Positions 41,710 through 51,405 of a stretch of DNA of 64,000 bases are shown here, one piece after another. The DNA comes from Psychrobacter celer (GTDB lineage: Bacteria; Pseudomonadota; Gammaproteobacteria; Pseudomonadales; Moraxellaceae). How positions within the stretch are numbered: the stretch's first letter is position 1; each line of letters starts with the position of its first letter. The stretch lies in assembly GCF_016107555.1 (NCBI RefSeq), contig NZ_JABASU010000015.1:1-64000 (forward strand), in the 5' to 3' direction. Under the pieces are notes generated by a model. The model was not told where the DNA came from. It searched no databases and worked only from the letters and a program-made list of their open reading frames with translations. The position numbers and the translations under genes were made by a program.

Positions 41710-42522
41710 TCAAACACTACCACCTGCCAAAGTCAAATGGCGTCCACCATCGATGGTGATGATCTCGCCTGTGACATAGCTGGCCTGTGCTAGATACAGC
41801 ACGCTATGGGCTATCTCATCAGGGCGACCAATACGCTGCATCGGTATAGAGCTGAGAATGTTCTTTTGTTCATCATCATTGAGAGCCTGATCACTATCAG
41901 CGTCGGGCAGTATATTGACGCCTGGCGCGACACCATTGACCCGTACGCTAGGTGCCATCTCAAGCGCCAAGGACTGCACCATCATACGATGCGCTGCCTT
42001 TGCCATATTATAAGCGCTATAGCCTTTAAATGGCCTATCATGAGCATGGATGTCTAGCAAACTAATGATGCAGCCGTGCTGCGTTTGCAGATAAGGCAAG
42101 AATGCTTGACTGAGTAATAACGGCGCTTTGGCATTGGTCAAAAACAGCTCGTCCCACTGCTGAGTATTAATGCTACCAAGGAGAGTAGGATAAAAACGCG
42201 AGGCGTTATGCACCAATACATCCAACTGACCAAAACAGGATATGATGTTCGCTACAAAGTCGTTTAAGCGCTTAGGCTCATTGACCAGCTTTAAGTCAGC
42301 GACGATCATCGCCGCGCTATCAGGGCGGCGGCGATTGAGATCGGCAGTGAGCGCCTTTGCTTGCTGCTCACTGTGACGACAGTGGATAATGACTCGGTAG
42401 CCTTGAGTATGCGCCGCTTTAATAATAGCAGCTCCGATACGTTTGGCGCTGCCAGTAACGAGCATGACAGGCGCGTCTGCGTTGGCAGTTGCCGACTGAA
42501 TAGGGATAACGGCTTGATTCAT
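41710..42522 (-). CDS. Short-chain dehydrogenase, pteridine/dihydromonapterin reductase-like (FolM/PTR1 type)
   Basis: This 270-residue NADPH-dependent SDR has TGSAKRIGAAI (about 23-33), the TGxxxRIG variant of the Rossmann glycine motif that marks pteridine reductases. HNASRFYPT follows the NAG position. Asp replaces the usual catalytic Ser (SLLDIHAHDRP), with Tyr/Lys in YSAYNMAKAAH (about 176-186). The C-terminal GEIITIDGGRHL is typical. It would reduce dihydropteridines such as dihydromonapterin. It is downstream of cca, about 100 bases away in the same direction. Confidence 0.82.
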   Translation of the reverse strand: MNQAVIPIQSATANADAPVMLVTGSAKRIGAAIIKAAHTQGYRVIIHCRHSEQQAKALTADLNRRRPDSAAMIVADLKLVNEPKRLNDFVANIISCFGQLDVLVHNASRFYPTLLGSINTQQWDELFLTNAKAPLLLSQAFLPYLQTQHGCIISLLDIHAHDRPFKGYSAYNMAKAAHRMMVQSLALEMAPSVRVNGVAPGVNILPDADSDQALNDDEQKNILSSIPMQRIGRPDEIAHSVLYLAQASYVTGEIITIDGGRHLTLAGGSV

Positions 42523-42620
42523 AGTCTATCTGTATTTTTGGTATAAAGGAGTAAAGTCGTAGCAGTACTATATCTTAAGAGTTATATCAGGACGCACTTT
42601 GACGGTTCGGTTATCCTCAC

Positions 42621-43808
42621 TTAAGAGGGGTGCTGAGTGTCCAGATGATCTATGCGCGCTTGCCGTAATGCTGCACCAATTTCTGGCCCTCGAAGTCCGG
42701 CTTCGATGTCTTCCATACCAATCGCGTGAAAACTATTGAGAGCCAGCATCATTTGCCGATGCTGCTTTGCCAACTGAAAAGTATGACTACATACCAACAG
42801 CTGTGAGAGCTTCTCAGGTGCTTTATGAGCGCCGCAGGCTTGTATGAGGTCAATTCTTTCAGCGGCATCCAGATCATTGATAGCGGCTAGGGTAGGGAGC
42901 TGCTGGACAAATAAATTGGCAAATTGAGTATGTACTTTGGGCACTTTGACCATGTTGCCAATTTGGTTGATGTTTTTTGTCGCAGAGGCAGTCTCAACGC
43001 TAGAGTCTGTGAGAGCATTTGTAAACACATCAGCGCTCAGGCTCGTCATCAGTAGCGCCCAGCGCTGTGATAAATTCAGCTGCATTTGACCAGCAAAATA
43101 TAGTGCCGTCTGCACCGTCTCTCTTATATGCGTATTATTCCAAGCCCCATGTAATGGCGCAAAATACTCGGTAAGTGCACCGATATCAAACAACTGCTGC
43201 CAGTACACATGCGGGGAAAGCTGCATCATCGCGCGGCTCGATTCTTGCCAAATACGCTCACTACTGAGGTGAGCAAGCTCTCCTGAGTGGACCAGTTGGC
43301 GCATCAATGCCAGTGTCTCCTCAGCGATGGTAAAGCCTAAGTCATAATAGCGCCCATAAAATCGTGCGGTACGCAGTACCCGTAAAGGGTCTTCACTAAA
43401 CGCAGGTGAGACATGACGCAAGGTCTTATTCGCAAGATCATCCAATCCACCGTAGTAGTCGAGCACCTCGCCTGTCAGCGGCGTGTCATCGGTTAGGCTA
43501 GTGACTTCTATCGCCATTGCATTGATGGTCAGATCACGGCGCTGCAAGTCTTCTTGCAAAGTAACATCGATGCTGGCATGGATACTAAAGCCTTGATAGC
43601 CGACGCCTTGTTTGCGCTCAGTACGCGCTAGCGCATACTCTTCATGCGTTTTTGGATGCAAAAACACCGGAAAGTCTGCGCCTACTTGTACAAACCCAGC
43701 ACTGAGCATCTGTGCTACTGTCGCGCCCACGACGACGTAGTCTTTGTCCTTGATAGGTCGTCCTAGTAGCTGGTCGCGGAGGGCTCCGCCAACAAGATAA
43801 ATCTGCAT
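42621..43808 (-). CDS. cca: CCA tRNA nucleotidyltransferase
   Basis: This 395-residue class II enzyme builds or repairs the tRNA 3' CCA end. The nucleotidyltransferase core is at the N-terminus: [25 protein letters not shown] (GG and DxD metal ligands, about 4-28). [25 protein letters not shown] and the EETLALM...ERIW region belong to the template and body domains. No C-terminal HD phosphohydrolase motif is seen, in contrast to E. coli Cca. It starts MQIYLVGGA without a leader. Confidence 0.95.
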   Translation of the reverse strand: MQIYLVGGALRDQLLGRPIKDKDYVVVGATVAQMLSAGFVQVGADFPVFLHPKTHEEYALARTERKQGVGYQGFSIHASIDVTLQEDLQRRDLTINAMAIEVTSLTDDTPLTGEVLDYYGGLDDLANKTLRHVSPAFSEDPLRVLRTARFYGRYYDLGFTIAEETLALMRQLVHSGELAHLSSERIWQESSRAMMQLSPHVYWQQLFDIGALTEYFAPLHGAWNNTHIRETVQTALYFAGQMQLNLSQRWALLMTSLSADVFTNALTDSSVETASATKNINQIGNMVKVPKVHTQFANLFVQQLPTLAAINDLDAAERIDLIQACGAHKAPEKLSQLLVCSHTFQLAKQHRQMMLALNSFHAIGMEDIEAGLRGPEIGAALRQARIDHLDTQHPS

Positions 43809-43867
43809 GATAGCCTCGTATTATCGCGCAAGTTAGGACTGATATGTGGCATCAGTCAATGACAATA

Positions 43868-43910
43868 AAAAGCCAGCCATCGCACTGAAATGGCGATGGC
43901 TGGCTTTAGT
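43868..43910 (-). terminator. Strong terminator of maeB
   Basis: 13-bp perfect stem AGCCAGCCATCGC / GCGATGGCTGGCT with a 9-base loop; on the minus strand a U-rich run follows. Confidence 0.92.
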
Positions 43911-44020
43911 ATAACAGAGGAGCGCTATCCATAGAGGTTAGCGTCCTTTACGTTGGTACAATATTTGAAATTTGAAGTAACGAGTGAAGGGATGTCGATG
44001 CGACAAACATCATCAGCCCG

Positions 44021-46354
44021 TTATTGGTTTTCGTTTTCCAAATCCTGAGCTTCCGTCACGGCAAGTGCTGTCATGTTGACCACACGGCGCGCGGTTGCTG
44101 ATGGTGTTAGGATATGGATAGGCTTACTGCTACCCAACAAGATAGGGCCGATAGAAGCGCTATTTGTCGCGGTTTTTAGTAAGTTGAAGGCGATGTTTGC
44201 GGCATCTAGCGTTGGCAATATCAGCAGGTTCGCCGCGCCTTTTAGTGGGCTTGATGGCATGTCTTCTAGGCGAATGTTTTCGTTCAACGCCGCATCACCT
44301 TGCATCTCACCTTCAAATTCAAAATCGACGTTCATGTCGGTCAAGATTTGATAGACTTTGCGCATTTTCACCGCGCTGTCACGGTTTGAGGTACCGAAGT
44401 TTGAGTGTGATACGAGAGCGACACGAGGCGTAATACCGAAGCGACGTAGCTGCTCAACGGCCAAGATGGTCATCTCAGCTAATTGCTCTGCTGTTGGGTC
44501 TTCGTGGATATAAGTATCCGCGATAAAGATGTTGCGATTTTGCATCAGTACGGCATTCATCGCATAAAAGTCGCTAACACCTTCTTTTTTGTCAATGACA
44601 CTTTGGACATAGTCTAAGTGCAGTTGATAATGACTAAACGTACCACAAATCATGCCATCTGCATCGCCATTGTCTACCAGTAGCGAGCCAATTAGCGTGG
44701 TCTTGCGACGCACATCACGGCGGGCAAGCTCGATACTGACGCCGCGGCGTTTGTTTTTCTCGTAGTATCCTTGCCAGTAGTCTTTGTAGCGTGGATCGTC
44801 GTCTTGATTGACGATAGTGATGTTTTCACCATCTTTTAAGCGCAGACCGAGTCTTTTGATATGATCTTCGATGACAGCTGGGCGACCGACCAAGATAGGG
44901 TGGGCAAGCGCTTCGTCGACCACAACTTGCACTGCCAGTAGGACGTTGTTGTCTTCACCTTCACAGTAGACGATACGCTTTGGTGCTGCTTTGGCACGCG
45001 CAAAGACAGGCTTCATCACAAACGCTGAGTTATAGACAAACTCAGATAGGCTCTGGCGATAGGCGTTCATGTCAGTGATAGGCAAGGTGGCAACGCCTGA
45101 GTCCATGGCGGCTTTGGCAACGGCAGAGGCAATCTCGATGATGAGGTTTGGCTCTAGTGGGCCTGGAATTAAGTAATCACGGCCAAAGCTCTTCATCTGC
45201 TCGATGTTTTTAACGTTGCTGGTTGGGGTGGATTCGACATGTGCCATAGCAGCGATTGCTTTTACACAAGCGATTTTCATCTCTTCGTTGACTGCGGTTG
45301 CGCCTACATCTAGAGCGCCGCGGAAGATGTATGGGAAGCAAAGGGCGTTGTTTACTTGGTTTGGATAGTCTGAGCGGCCAGTCGCCATGATGACGTCAGG
45401 ACGGACAGCATGCGCAAGCTCAGGCATGATTTCAGGGGTTGGGTTGGCAAGGGCAAAGACGATTGGGTCTTTTGCCATACGGCGAACCATATCTTCGGTC
45501 AAGGTGCCGGGCATTGATAAGCCCAAGAACATATCGACATCGTCCATGACTTCTTCGATAGACGTCGCGGTGATGTCACGAGCATAGCGCTGTTTGGTTT
45601 CGTCTAGATTTTCACGGCTGGTGCTGATGATACCGCGAGAGTCGGATACGATGATGTTGTTTTTATCGACGCCAAGCGCGCAGATGATATCTAGACAAGA
45701 GATGGCAGCGGCACCTGCGCCTGAGCACACTACTTTGATTTCTTCGATTTTTTTGCCAGTAAGTAATAAGGCATTGAGCATGGCGGCCGCGACGATGATA
45801 GACGTGCCGTGCTGATCGTCATGGAACACCGGAATGTTCATACGCTCGCGCAATTCGCGCTCGATTTTGAAGCATTCTGGGGCTTTGATGTCTTCTAGGT
45901 TGATACCACCAAAGGTTGGCTCAAGAGAGGCAACTGCTTCGATAAACTTGTCCGGATCGTTTTGGGCAATCTCGATATCAAAAACATCAATGCCAGCAAA
46001 CTTTTTGAATAGTACCCCTTTACCTTCCATCACAGGCTTAGACGCCAAAGGCCCGATGTTACCCAGACCTAGGACGGCAGTACCGTTGGTGATGACGCCG
46101 ACCAAGTTGTTGCGAGCTGTATATTTGGCAGCAAGCTTTGGATCTTTTTCGATTTCAAGACAAGGTACTGCTACCCCTGGCGAATAAGCCAAGGCTAAGT
46201 CACGCTGGTTTGCCAGCTGTTTGATAGGGGTGACTGAGATTTTACCTGGGCGCGGAAACTCATGATAGTGCAAGGCAGCTTGTTCAAACTGCTCTTTTTC
46301 TGAACTGTGGGTATCCGTATTCAAAGTGGTATCGTCATTCATAATAATTGCCAT
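44021..46354 (-). CDS. maeB: NADP-dependent malic enzyme MaeB
   Basis: This 777-residue enzyme decarboxylates malate to pyruvate with NADP+ reduction, supplying NADPH and pyruvate for gluconeogenic growth. The malic domain (about 20-440) has [25 protein letters not shown] (metal and substrate ligands) and [13 protein letters not shown] (nucleotide-binding). The C-terminal 330 residues (about 445-777) form a phosphotransacetylase-like domain ([16 protein letters not shown]...), which in MaeB is regulatory. The length is that of full MaeB. The ATG at 46354 or 46342 may be the start; neither has a strong RBS. Confidence 0.95.
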   Translation of the reverse strand: MAIIMNDDTTLNTDTHSSEKEQFEQAALHYHEFPRPGKISVTPIKQLANQRDLALAYSPGVAVPCLEIEKDPKLAAKYTARNNLVGVITNGTAVLGLGNIGPLASKPVMEGKGVLFKKFAGIDVFDIEIAQNDPDKFIEAVASLEPTFGGINLEDIKAPECFKIERELRERMNIPVFHDDQHGTSIIVAAAMLNALLLTGKKIEEIKVVCSGAGAAAISCLDIICALGVDKNNIIVSDSRGIISTSRENLDETKQRYARDITATSIEEVMDDVDMFLGLSMPGTLTEDMVRRMAKDPIVFALANPTPEIMPELAHAVRPDVIMATGRSDYPNQVNNALCFPYIFRGALDVGATAVNEEMKIACVKAIAAMAHVESTPTSNVKNIEQMKSFGRDYLIPGPLEPNLIIEIASAVAKAAMDSGVATLPITDMNAYRQSLSEFVYNSAFVMKPVFARAKAAPKRIVYCEGEDNNVLLAVQVVVDEALAHPILVGRPAVIEDHIKRLGLRLKDGENITIVNQDDDPRYKDYWQGYYEKNKRRGVSIELARRDVRRKTTLIGSLLVDNGDADGMICGTFSHYQLHLDYVQSVIDKKEGVSDFYAMNAVLMQNRNIFIADTYIHEDPTAEQLAEMTILAVEQLRRFGITPRVALVSHSNFGTSNRDSAVKMRKVYQILTDMNVDFEFEGEMQGDAALNENIRLEDMPSSPLKGAANLLILPTLDAANIAFNLLKTATNSASIGPILLGSSKPIHILTPSATARRVVNMTALAVTEAQDLENENQ

Positions 46355-46723
46355 GGTTGGAATAAATTGGAATAAAGTAAATGGAGATAAAGAAATAACG
46401 CCGCCGTCTCAACGCTTATTGAATGATAATAATCAAAGAGAACATCGGCATTAAAAGGGTTATGATCGGCAGTTTAATATCAGGCCAAAAAAGCAATCGA
46501 GCGAAAACCGTTATTCTAGCACTATTGGCAATTCACTGCCTAGTCAACTCGGCCCAAATGTGCGAATAATATAATAAAATGATATTCGTTATTTCGCTGG
46601 TTGATAATGCCAAAAAACCCCATGACATATCAACCTTAATTTCATAATGTCTCAAAATATTACAGTCTATAAAGGCCAAAGACACTGTTTTGTGTGGCCT
46701 GAGGTGTTAAATGGCTAAACCAA
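46355..46723. other. 369-base intergenic region between maeB and selO
   Basis: No gene is seen. A tandem 10-mer (TTGGAATAAA twice, 46357-46376) lies in the maeB leader. A loose hairpin at about 46672-46700 (AGGCC...GGCCT) may end the selO transcript, but it has bulges and only TTTAT after it on the minus strand. Confidence 0.35.
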
Positions 46724-48190
46724 TTATGAAGAACAGCTAATCGGCATTTGCGGCGCATGAGGATCGGGTGGTAGGGTATCGAGCTCTGTTGCGATATCCT
46801 GTACCTGATAAGGATGCGCAAGCAAGGTGAAGACGCGATCCACTTCCTCAAACTGACCTTGTTCTGCAGCCGTAATGGCTCTTTGTGCCATGCTATTACG
46901 CAGCACATAGACAGGGTTATGCGCCTGCATGGTCGCCTGTGCCTCTGCGAGTTTTGAAGACTCGATGAGGCTAATATAACGCGCTGACCAATCTTGCCAC
47001 ACTTTCTGCGCCTCAGGGTTTAACTCAGCAGTCATGGTGGTCAATAATTGATGCTCATATGGATAATCCTCTGGCGCCAGCAGGCCAAGCAGCGCCCGAA
47101 AGCTGTTGGTGTAGTCGAGTAAGTTGTCTTCTAATAGAGTCAACCACTCAAAAGCCACACTGAGGCTCTCGCTTCGATGTGGCAGTCCAAGCTTTTGACA
47201 CAGTCCTTGCTGATAGTGCTGCATAAACGTCGCTTCATAAGGCGCTAAGCAATCAGAAAGCGTCTCACGGGTGACGCCGTCCAAACGCATAAAGTGTGGC
47301 AACCAAACGTTTAGGTTCCAATGACCAATCGCTGGTTGGTTTTGATAGGCGTAGCGTCCCGTATGATCAGAGTGATTATTGATCCAAGCAGGATTAAAGC
47401 GCTCCATAAAACCAAACGGACCGAAATCCAAGGTGCTGCCGGTGATGGATAAGTTATCGGTATTCATCACCCCGTGGGCAAAGCCGATCAATTGCCAGTC
47501 GGCAATCATTCGTGCCGTCCGCGCAACGACGGCTTGCAAAAATGCGAGCACAGGTATCTCGCTCTCGCGGCACTCTGGATAATAAGTATCAATCATATAG
47601 TCGGTAAATTCACCGAGCAAATCAGGGGCAAAGCTTGCGATCCACTCGACATGGCCGAGGCGAATATGGCTGTCTGCCACCCGCATCAGCGCAGCGCCAG
47701 CCTCCATGCGTTCGCGGCGCACACGTGTATCAGAAACGACAAAGCCCAAAGCATTTGAGGAAGGGATGCCAAGCTGGGTAAGTGCGTGACCGCATAAATA
47801 CTCGCGAATGGTACTACGAAGGACCGCGCGCCCATCTCCCATACGCGAGTAGGGCGTCAGACCGATACCTTTGAGATGTAAGTCTTGTCGCTGCTCATTA
47901 TGATCAATGACTTGCGCCATAAGCAGCCCGCGACCATCGCCCAATTGCCCCGCCCACTGACCAAACTGATGACCAGCATAAGCCATGGCCAAGGGTCTAA
48001 ACTCGGCAGGCACATATTGTCCGCCTAGGATCTCGACCCAGCGAGCCATGAGCGTATCATCCTCTGCCCAGCCCAATTGCTGCGCGACTTGAGTATTAAA
48101 GTGGCCGGCGCGCGGACGCTCTAAAGGCGTCGGCGGCTGTTCGTGATACAGGCGCGTGTCGAGCGTGACATAGGTGTTTTGATAGCGCAT
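46724..48190 (-). CDS. selO: Protein adenylyltransferase SelO (YdiU family)
   Basis: This 488-residue pseudokinase-fold enzyme transfers AMP to Ser/Thr/Tyr of target proteins in redox stress. Family motifs are AMAYAGHQFGQWAGQLGDGR (about 67-86), HLKGIGLTPYSRMGDGRAVLRS (about 103-124), ISGSTLDFGPFGFME and the DFGP-type metal site. The C-terminus is ISCSS, with Cys at the antepenultimate position where eukaryotic SelO has selenocysteine. The ATG at 48190 (AGGAAGG upstream) gives the family length; the 37 codons further upstream are not conserved-looking. Confidence 0.93.
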   Translation of the reverse strand: MRYQNTYVTLDTRLYHEQPPTPLERPRAGHFNTQVAQQLGWAEDDTLMARWVEILGGQYVPAEFRPLAMAYAGHQFGQWAGQLGDGRGLLMAQVIDHNEQRQDLHLKGIGLTPYSRMGDGRAVLRSTIREYLCGHALTQLGIPSSNALGFVVSDTRVRRERMEAGAALMRVADSHIRLGHVEWIASFAPDLLGEFTDYMIDTYYPECRESEIPVLAFLQAVVARTARMIADWQLIGFAHGVMNTDNLSITGSTLDFGPFGFMERFNPAWINNHSDHTGRYAYQNQPAIGHWNLNVWLPHFMRLDGVTRETLSDCLAPYEATFMQHYQQGLCQKLGLPHRSESLSVAFEWLTLLEDNLLDYTNSFRALLGLLAPEDYPYEHQLLTTMTAELNPEAQKVWQDWSARYISLIESSKLAEAQATMQAHNPVYVLRNSMAQRAITAAEQGQFEEVDRVFTLLAHPYQVQDIATELDTLPPDPHAPQMPISCSS

Positions 48191-48648
48191 ACAAGCCCTT
48201 CCTACTTTTAGAGTATTGGTTTTTTGATACCAGGTGATGAGTATGGATTGTTTGGTTAAGCGTTCGATTGATAGGCAGCTATGCGCACTATAGCACAGCA
48301 CGGATAGCGCCGCGTTTCACTGTGTCCATCTCTTGTAATCAGGCATGTTTTTATAAGAGTCATCATCGTATGGTGTGCTGGCAAGCTCGTTTTACATAGT
48401 ATAGTCAACCTAATTTAAGACAGGTATCGTCCTACTGGTATCAACAAGGGCGCTGTTATGTTGGATGGACTATCGTCGTTTGAATATTGCACTGTACGAA
48501 TGATAAATGAATGATAAAAAAATCCCTCTATCCATGACAGATAGAGGGAAGGAGAAACTTCAGGTGGTTTGACTAATTAAGCTTTCAAGACTGAGTTTTA
48601 AAGGCCAAGCTTAGCGATCAAACTCAGTCGCTATATGATTAAGCGCAG
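48191..48648. other. 458-base intergenic region between selO and the desaturase
   Basis: It holds the selO leader and, at 48516-48549, the desaturase terminator. No other gene or clear regulatory motif is seen. Confidence 0.5.
48516..48549 (-). terminator. Terminator of the desaturase gene
   Basis: 10-bp stem TCCCTCTATC / GATAGAGGGA with a 7-base loop; on the minus strand it is followed by a run of T's (A7 at 48516-48522 on plus). Confidence 0.88.
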
Positions 48649-50037
48649 TTAAGCAGCTTTTTTGCTAAGACCGATTGAGCGAAAAGCAGTTTTTAGGTTG
48701 CTATTGTGCTCAAGGATTTTTTGTTCAATCTTTGCATAATCGTGTTTTAGCTTCTCATCTATTTCATGCAAACGATCAGCACATTCAGTCTTTTTTAGCT
48801 CGATGGCTTTGGCTTTTAGCGCTTGCCACTCTTCAACGGTCTGCATAAAGGCATCGTATTCAGACTTAATGCGATCTTGAAAGTTTTTCATCGCATGAGG
48901 AATGTCGATGCCACCTGCCGTCGCCGTCTCGATCTGCTGCTGGGCTTTTTTAAACTGCATTTGCACTTCAGCATGCTTGATGGTCGTGTCATCGACCGTA
49001 CGCAGCTCACTGGTCAGACCGATCTTTGATAGCCCTGCGATCAGCCATTTGGTTGGGTCATACTGCCACCATTTGACACCATTACGATAGTCGTATTGGA
49101 AGAAGTGATGGTAGTTATGATAGCCTTCACCCCATGTAAATATCGCCAAAAAGAAGTTGTCACGGGCACTGTTGGTATCGGTATACGGGCGCGTACCAAA
49201 CATATGACACAAGGAGTTGATAAAGAAGGTAAAGTGATGCGTCAATACCAAACGCAGCAAGCCTGCAATGATGAGTGTGCCCCAAACATCCCCTAATAGC
49301 CAACCAATCGCAGCGACCATACCGACGTTCATAGCAACCACCCACAAGCCATAATACTTATGCTGGATTTGCAAGACGCGATCTTTGGTCAAGTCGGGGA
49401 TGTTTTTGTAATCAAACTTACCACTAGGGTAGTTGCGTAGCATCCAGCCAATATGACTGAACCAAAAGCCGCGCTTGGCAGAGTATGGGTCATCCAAACG
49501 ATCATCGACATGACGATGATGGCTACGGTGCCCAGATACCCAGTCAAATGCTGATCCTTGTACCGCTAGGGTTGAGCCAAGCAATAAAAAGTTTTTGACA
49601 ATAGGATGGGCTTTATACGCACGGTGCGACAGCAGACGGTGATAGCCTGCGGTAATACTAAGGCCAGTCCATACCATAAAAGCGCCAAACACGCCCCAAA
49701 CTGGTGCGCTGACGCCGTGAGTAAACAAATACCACGGCGTGATGATCGCAGCCGCAATCGGAGTGGCGACTAAGATAGTGGCTGGAATCCAGTTGATCGG
49801 CGCTTTGGTAAACTCAAACTCACGCATGTCGATACTCGCTTCTTGAGACCCTGCAACTGGCGCATCGATATGTGCATAGTTGCGCTTGGCAACTGGCTGC
49901 TCACCGAGCGAGCTTTTCGTTTTATTTTCATTAAAGCGTGTGATTTGAGTGCTGGCGGTCTTAATAAGCGTGTCACCAGATTTGATAGCGAAACGTAAGC
50001 CTTTAAGCGGTAAGCCAAGTGCTTTTTTTGCAATCAT
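48649..50037 (-). CDS. Acyl-CoA/acyl-lipid delta-9 fatty acid desaturase with C-terminal coiled extension
   Basis: This 462-residue integral-membrane di-iron desaturase makes unsaturated fatty acids for membrane fluidity. The three His boxes are HRLLSHRAYK (about 131-140), GHRSHHRHVDD (about 168-178) and GYHNYHHFFQYDYRNG (about 307-322). Two hydrophobic hairpins (about 83-125 and 226-270) place it in the inner membrane. Residues about 355-462 are a charged, helical, coiled-coil-like tail beyond the desaturase domain. A DesT-type palindrome lies 57 bases upstream of the start, and AGGGA precedes the ATG. A desaturase at high expression fits a cold-adapted lifestyle. Confidence 0.92.
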   Translation of the reverse strand: MIAKKALGLPLKGLRFAIKSGDTLIKTASTQITRFNENKTKSSLGEQPVAKRNYAHIDAPVAGSQEASIDMREFEFTKAPINWIPATILVATPIAAAIITPWYLFTHGVSAPVWGVFGAFMVWTGLSITAGYHRLLSHRAYKAHPIVKNFLLLGSTLAVQGSAFDWVSGHRSHHRHVDDRLDDPYSAKRGFWFSHIGWMLRNYPSGKFDYKNIPDLTKDRVLQIQHKYYGLWVVAMNVGMVAAIGWLLGDVWGTLIIAGLLRLVLTHHFTFFINSLCHMFGTRPYTDTNSARDNFFLAIFTWGEGYHNYHHFFQYDYRNGVKWWQYDPTKWLIAGLSKIGLTSELRTVDDTTIKHAEVQMQFKKAQQQIETATAGGIDIPHAMKNFQDRIKSEYDAFMQTVEEWQALKAKAIELKKTECADRLHEIDEKLKHDYAKIEQKILEHNSNLKTAFRSIGLSKKAA

Positions 50038-50093
50038 ATAACATCCCTAACGGTATTCATTTAAGCGTCTATGGTACCCTAAAAAAACAATAA

Positions 50094-50111
50094 AGTGAAC
50101 ACTTATTCACT
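50094..50111 (-). promoter_or_regulatory. DesT/TetR-like operator upstream of the desaturase
   Basis: AGTGAACACTTATTCACT is an imperfect palindrome (AGTGAA-N6-TTCACT). As I recall, it closely resembles the DesT operator in front of desCB in Pseudomonas aeruginosa (AGTGAACGCTTGTTGACT). It would let an acyl-CoA-sensing TetR-family regulator, not encoded in this window, control the desaturase. Confidence 0.6.
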
Positions 50112-50296
50112 ATAAAAATATTGCTAAATAACAACAACTTGTATGGATTATAGAATGGATGGGTCAAAATAGCGATAGACTTATCAGACATGAGGGAGAA
50201 GTGTAAGTGTTACAGCAGATATGTACAAGAACCCATGTCTCAGAGCTGACGGAGTATCAGAACCTACAGATAGAAAGTTAACAGCGCAACCGTAAC

Positions 50297-51061
50297 CTAT
50301 TGTCGGCCCAATACCTGACTGGGGAAGTCGGTGATGATGACATCAACCTGCCAGTCGATCAGCTGCTGTATGGCGTCGATATCATTGACCGTCCACGCAC
50401 TCATAGGCAAGTTGTAACGGTGGCTATGAGCGATGATATCTCGACTCAGCAGCGGATAATGCACGCCCAGCTGTACACAGCCTAACTGCAAAGCAGTATT
50501 GGTCGCGGTAGCCAGTGCTTCGGCGGTGCGAATGAGTAAACCTCGCGGTAGGCGTTTTAGCTGCTGATGCCGCTGCAGACGCACATGCAGCTCGGTGTCA
50601 AAGCTGGTTAGTACAAGCGGTAAATGAATCAGCGGCGTGTCAATCAGATCGCGCGCCAGCGCTTGGATAAGCGCAGTATAATCGGTGCGCTCATGGGTCT
50701 TGATCTCAAGCTCAATGACAGAAAACTCGTGCAACGTCTGGGCGATACTCGCTAGGGTGATAATAGGATGACCAAGCTGTAGGTGTCGTCTGATCTCCGC
50801 TAGAGTCAGCTGAGCAATACGCGACTGCTGGCCACACATCCGCGCCAAATCCTCATCGTGAAAAACCACTAAATGACCATCAGCGCTTAGCTGGACATCG
50901 AGCTCTACACCAGCCAAACCATGGTTTTTTAGACGCCCGATATGCTGAAATCCAAGTAAGGTGTTTTCTAAGGCTTCACCGCGCGCGCCGCGATGACCGA
51001 GTAACAGCGTGTTTTTAAAGTTTATCATTAGATACAGTAACGAGTGTTTTAGGCTCATCAT
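50297..51061 (-). CDS. Glycerophosphodiester phosphodiesterase (UgpQ-like)
   Basis: This 254-residue TIM-barrel hydrolase would split glycerophosphodiesters into glycerol-3-phosphate and an alcohol. The metal and active-site motif is LGHRGARGEALENTLLGF (about 21-38), with GVELDVQLSADGHLVVFHDEDLARMCG (about 51-77) and VIELEIK. HRYNLPMSAWTVNDIDAIQQLIDWQVDVIITDFP is the normal C-terminal end. There is no signal peptide, so it is the cytosolic UgpQ rather than the periplasmic GlpQ type. The start could be 51061 or the ATG at 51028, which is closer to the family start. Confidence 0.92.
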   Translation of the reverse strand: MMSLKHSLLYLMINFKNTLLLGHRGARGEALENTLLGFQHIGRLKNHGLAGVELDVQLSADGHLVVFHDEDLARMCGQQSRIAQLTLAEIRRHLQLGHPIITLASIAQTLHEFSVIELEIKTHERTDYTALIQALARDLIDTPLIHLPLVLTSFDTELHVRLQRHQQLKRLPRGLLIRTAEALATATNTALQLGCVQLGVHYPLLSRDIIAHSHRYNLPMSAWTVNDIDAIQQLIDWQVDVIITDFPSQVLGRQ

Positions 51062-51405
51062 ATCGCCTGAGATAGGCGACGTCTAACAACATTTACGACT
51101 GCTATCTGGGCAAATGCCGAACCAAAATGAATCAAAATGTTGGGCGCTAGATTTGACCTTTAATGAATCAAAATGTTCGACACGCCCTATATAAATATGT
51201 CATTGTTATGTTTTTGCAACCAAACGCAGGTTTTGTGGTGAATGAAGGACGTTATTTGTATATCCATGGCAGACACTAATGACCATTTCATCTAAACACC
51301 GTATAATAATCTGGTTTTAACCGCTGGCAGCTAGGGTTTTGGTTTGAACATCAATCACTGTCCGTCAGTGACGGTACGAATTAGTAAATTGGGAGCAAAA
51401 TACAT
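51062..51405. other. 344-base intergenic region with two repeat structures
   Basis: No gene. It contains a palindrome TCGCCT-N5-AGGCGA (51063-51079) at the 5' end of the phosphodiesterase gene, and an exact 16-base direct repeat (51126-51141 and 51162-51177). Confidence 0.5.
51126..51177 (+). repeat. Exact 16-bp direct repeat, 36-bp period
   Basis: AATGAATCAAAATGTT occurs at 51126-51141 and 51162-51177. It lies between divergent genes and could be a regulator-binding pair or a duplication footprint. Confidence 0.5.

Noticed and set aside
46660-46908. 82-codon minus-strand frame at the 3' end of selO
   Set aside because: It overlaps the well supported selO C-terminus in another frame and has no RBS.
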